This document shows positions 61,566 to 64,000 of a stretch of 64,000 bases of DNA, in pieces (position 1 is the stretch's first letter; every line of letters starts with the position of its first letter). The stretch comes from Nitrospira sp. CR1.3 (lineage in GTDB: Bacteria > Nitrospirota > Nitrospiria > Nitrospirales > Nitrospiraceae): assembly GCA_014055525.1 (NCBI GenBank), contig WIAH01000005.1, forward strand, positions 1 to 64,000. Direction: 5' to 3'. A program made the translations under genes and the position numbers. The notes under the pieces are model-generated. The model worked only from the letters and a program-made list of their open reading frames with translations, was not told the origin of the DNA and ran no database searches.

Positions 61566-62927
61566 ATGAGAACCAGCTCCATTTGGAACGTCACATTCGT
61601 CCTTCTAGCTAGTCTGCTGGGCAGCCCCACAATAGGTTTCCCGCAGCCGCCCTCGGAGTCTTCTTCAAGGGGAAGTTTCCTCGGCATCCAGGAGGCAATC
61701 GACTTGGCATTGAAAAACCACCCGGCCGTCCAAGAAGCCAATGCGAATTTGAAAGCGTCGGAAGCAAGAACAGAACAGACGCGCTCTCTCTACTACCCTC
61801 AGATCTTCGCGAACGCCAATACTGTGGCCGGTGCCGGACGGACTAATCCCCGTTTCCTGATCGGAGGCGCCCTGCTCCAGGAGAATCAGACGACCTTTGC
61901 CGGAGGCGTGATTGCCAATCAGCGCATCTACGACTTCGGATTCACAAACAATTTGGTGGACTCCGTCAAGCTTGCAGAACGGGCCCAAAGTCAGGACGTC
62001 AACGCCAGGCGAGCGCTGGTCATCGTGACCACTCAGCGGAGTTATTTGAATAGCCTCAAACGCCAACGACTCGTCCGGATCGCCGAAGAACGAGTGAGGG
62101 AACGGGGCATCATCACCGGTCAGATCGAAACCCTGTACCGCCAACAGCTGAAATCCAAGCTGGATCTGGACCTGATGCGCGTGGAGCTCGTGAATGCTGA
62201 ATCGCTCTTGGTGCGCACTCGGAACGATCTTAAAGCCAGCTTTGCAGATCTGAATCGTTCCATGGGGGTCGCAGGACGCGAAGATTATGTCTTGGAAGAT
62301 CTGCCCATAAACGTGACGCCGACACGCCCTCTTGAATCATTGGTCGCCGATAGTCTGTCTCACCCCGAACTGCAGAGGCTTAAGGAGCAGACAGCCTCCG
62401 CGGAGGCGAAACTCGTCGCCACCAAACGGCAATACCTCCCAACCATCGCTGCAATCGGAAGCGGCGGAACTTTGGAACCCTTCGATCAGCGAGCTGAACA
62501 GCGAACCGGTGCGTGGTGGATGGCCGGTGCCCTCGTATCGATGCCGCTGTTTACGGGATTCCTGATTGAGAATCAGGTCGTAGAGGCCACTGCCCAAAAG
62601 GACGCCGCAGCAGCTGCCACCATCAACGTCGAGCAGGCCCTGACTCAGCAAGTGACAAACGCTTATCTGGATACCTTAACCTTCTCGCAGCATATCAAAC
62701 TCGGAGAAGAGCAGGTCAAGACTGCGCAGGAAGCCCTCCAATTGGCCAAGCAACGATATAAACTCGGTTTGGGCTCGGTCGTCGAGGTGACCCAGTCGGA
62801 AGTTGCGCTTACATCGGCGCAAACAAGACTCGCCGAGGCGCAATACGACTACAAGATCGCCGAAGTCACGCTGGCCTACGCTTCAGGAGGCAGCGCCCAG
62901 CTTCAGATAGATCCGACGATTCGATAG
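61566..62927 (+). CDS. TolC-family outer-membrane efflux protein
   Basis: The 453-residue channel protein has a signal sequence (NVTFVLLASLLGSPTIGFPQ). Two tandem TolC repeats of helical and beta segments follow, with LGIQEAIDLALKNHPAVQEANANLKASEAR at the start and LQLAKQRYKLGLGSVVEVTQSEVAL near the end, which are the family signatures. It forms the outer-membrane duct for the upstream pump. It begins 28 bases after the adaptor gene, preceded by AAGGAGG. Length is typical. Confidence 0.93.
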   Translation: MRTSSIWNVTFVLLASLLGSPTIGFPQPPSESSSRGSFLGIQEAIDLALKNHPAVQEANANLKASEARTEQTRSLYYPQIFANANTVAGAGRTNPRFLIGGALLQENQTTFAGGVIANQRIYDFGFTNNLVDSVKLAERAQSQDVNARRALVIVTTQRSYLNSLKRQRLVRIAEERVRERGIITGQIETLYRQQLKSKLDLDLMRVELVNAESLLVRTRNDLKASFADLNRSMGVAGREDYVLEDLPINVTPTRPLESLVADSLSHPELQRLKEQTASAEAKLVATKRQYLPTIAAIGSGGTLEPFDQRAEQRTGAWWMAGALVSMPLFTGFLIENQVVEATAQKDAAAAATINVEQALTQQVTNAYLDTLTFSQHIKLGEEQVKTAQEALQLAKQRYKLGLGSVVEVTQSEVALTSAQTRLAEAQYDYKIAEVTLAYASGGSAQLQIDPTIR

Positions 62928-62952
62928 GCGGCGCCGAGTCACGAAAATTGAA

Positions 62953-62980
62953 AAGGCCTGCCGCATTGACGGCAGGCCTT
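62953..62980 (-). terminator. Rho-independent terminator of the cold-shock gene
   Basis: An 11-base stem AAGGCCTGCCG/CGGCAGGCCTT with a six-base loop lies between the convergent tolC and cold-shock genes. On the minus strand it is followed by a T-rich run (TTTTCAATTTT), so it best ends the cold-shock transcript. It may act on both strands. Confidence 0.85.
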
Positions 62981-63013
62981 CATCGGGTGTGACTCGTATG
63001 ATCGTGAATGCGG

Positions 63014-63229
63014 CTAGGATGCCGCAATCATCTTGGCGACGTTGGCGGCTTGCGGTCCCTTCGCTCCCTGCACAATATCGAATTCGACGTTCTCTCCTTC
63101 TTTCAAGGTCTTGAATCCCTCTCCTTGAAGGGCGGAGTAATGGACAAATACATCCTCCCCGCTATCAAGACGGATAAAACCGAACCCCTTTCGATCGTTA
63201 AACCACTTCACCGTACCTTTTGTCTTCAC
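63014..63229 (-). CDS. Cold-shock protein (CspA family)
   Basis: The 71-residue OB-fold protein binds single-stranded RNA and DNA. It has RNP1 as KGFGFIR and RNP2 as VFVHYSAL. It is a single-gene unit converging on tolC with a shared terminator. A 330-base region before it contains the expected untranslated leader common for cold-shock genes, but no specific structure is assigned. The particular family letter is not determined. Confidence 0.96.
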   Translation of the reverse strand: MKTKGTVKWFNDRKGFGFIRLDSGEDVFVHYSALQGEGFKTLKEGENVEFDIVQGAKGPQAANVAKMIAAS

Positions 63230-63559
63230 AAAACCCTCCTTTCCTCAACGGCAACGTAGAGTTACGTCGCCGCGCCTGAACCAGGTTGATATCCCGCGCT
63301 GCATGATGAAAGATAAAAGATAGGATGAAGGATGGGAGGGACGGGCTCTTTGCAAAAAGAAGGAAAATCGCTCACGAGACCCATCTTGGTTACAAACCGC
63401 GCAGCATGTAACACAGGATTTTTGATCTTGTCAAGCCAATCTTTCCGTCAGTCTTGAACTCAGTCCTATCGACAGCGCTGGCTTCAGGACTGGCACCGGA
63501 TGGACAAGACCCACCCAGTCCCCTATAGTGTCGCGCTAATCTCGGAATGCGCTGAATCT
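63230..63559. other. Leader and promoter region between csp and lptF
   Basis: This 330-base divergent gap has no supported gene. It should contain the cold-shock gene's long 5' leader and promoter and that of lptF. A low-complexity patch (AAAGATAAAAGATAGGATGA, near 63309) lies inside it. Confidence 0.5.
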
Positions 63560-64000
63560 ATGGTGCTCCGCAAGCTGTTAGACCGCTATATCTTCACGGA
63601 ACTCCTGTCTCCTTTCCTGGTCAGCCTGGGCGCTCTCTGCTTCGTCATGCTGACGCGAGAACTGCTGCGTCTGGTGGAGTTGCTTGTCTCCAAAGGCGTC
63701 GGATTATTCGCAGTCCTAAAAGTATTTGCCAATCTACTCCCTTCTTTTCTGGTGCTGACGCTTCCGATCGCGGGCATCATCGCCTCAATCACCGCCTTCG
63801 GCCGCCTGTCGTTCGACAAGGAGCTGGTTGCCATGCGGGCCGCCGGCCTGAGCCTGCTCCGGCTGGCGCGGCCTGTCTTCCTGTTCGCGCTCTTGGTTTT
63901 CGCGCTCACCCTGTGGCTCGCCCAGTGGGGTCAGCCCTGGAGTTCCATGAATCTCAAGAAGGTGGCGCTCAACCTATTGCGCGATCAACTGGTACTCGCC
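63560..64000 (+). CDS. lptF: LptF/LptG-type lipopolysaccharide export permease, N-terminal part
   Basis: The ATG at 63560 opens 147 residues that continue past the window. It begins LRKLLDRYIFTELLSPFLVS and has membrane helices with VLTLPIAGIIASITAFGRLS and FDKELVAMRAAGLSLLRLAR, matching YjgP/YjgQ permeases of the Lpt complex. LptF and LptG with LptB2 drive lipopolysaccharide to the cell surface. LptF rather than LptG is only a likely assignment because the window ends before further evidence. The initial Tyr-Ile-Phe motif is common to both. Confidence 0.85.
   Translation, partial: MVLRKLLDRYIFTELLSPFLVSLGALCFVMLTRELLRLVELLVSKGVGLFAVLKVFANLLPSFLVLTLPIAGIIASITAFGRLSFDKELVAMRAAGLSLLRLARPVFLFALLVFALTLWLAQWGQPWSSMNLKKVALNLLRDQLVLA

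Noticed and set aside
1-64000. CRISPR arrays, rRNA genes, prophage or integrase-flanked island
   Set aside because: No regularly spaced repeat-spacer pattern, rRNA-like sequence, phage structural gene or integrase was seen; the tRNA has no duplicated 3' end nearby.

Overview
The window reads as chromosome from a Gram-negative bacterium: O-antigen/exopolysaccharide genes, a TolC-RND-HlyD pump, an LptF permease and several lipoproteins. GC-rich coding DNA, the mix of genes and the high density of two-component and TPR proteins suggest a Nitrospira-like member of the Nitrospirota. That placement is an inference from gene content, not a database result. No rRNA, CRISPR array or prophage is seen.

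Positions 1-10254 (all minus strand) form a surface-polysaccharide locus. In transcription order it holds GDP-mannose dehydratase (gmd), GDP-fucose synthase (fcl), a TPR protein, a Wzx-type flippase, an O-antigen ligase/polymerase, a GT4 glycosyltransferase, a hexapeptide acetyltransferase, an acetyltransferase-methyltransferase fusion, a GT2 and a second GT4 cut by the window edge. Most neighbours overlap by 1-4 bases. Positions 10414-19454 (minus) are housekeeping: hisH, a lipoprotein, hisA, hisF, hisIE, a HIT protein, dnaG, rpoD, a CAU tRNA and a C4 zinc-ribbon protein.

Positions 19615-26832 (plus) hold an OmpA-family protein coupled to a coiled-coil/helix-hairpin-helix protein, then two paralogous lipoproteins built of tandem putative-Ig (He_PIG-like) repeats. 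A REP-associated tyrosine transposase (RAYT) element with near-perfect terminal inverted repeats lies between them. A BrnT-BrnA toxin-antitoxin pair follows on the minus strand, then dnaE and accA, a PilZ protein, and a small glycan-related group (SGNH hydrolase, PhyH-type dioxygenase, GT4).

Positions 36049-39427 are a signalling block: a lone receiver, a small possible wHTH protein, a secreted cupredoxin, and a response regulator with its histidine kinase. Positions 39791-43023 carry a saccharopine dehydrogenase-like protein, an aminoadipate-semialdehyde-type aldehyde dehydrogenase and a VOC protein, probably a lysine-catabolism cassette. Then come a C39-like protein, SigZ, an ArsI/CadI-like VOC protein, an aldo-keto reductase, a DUF202 protein, prfC, a patatin-like lipoprotein, a 413-residue protein of unknown family, trmL, a small alpha-beta-barrel-like protein, a TPR protein, a DUF4112 protein, a receiver-kinase hybrid, an NTF2-like protein, a receiver plus RND/HlyD/TolC efflux operon, a cold-shock protein and the start of lptF.

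The most unusual signal is repeat DNA. Several intergenic gaps between about 9.0 and 19.5 kb hold inverted repeats made of degenerate hexamers (AAGGTT/GAGGCT-like), with two gaps using other 'alphabets'. A different REP-like double hairpin sits in frame inside hisH. A RAYT element is present about 5 kb away.
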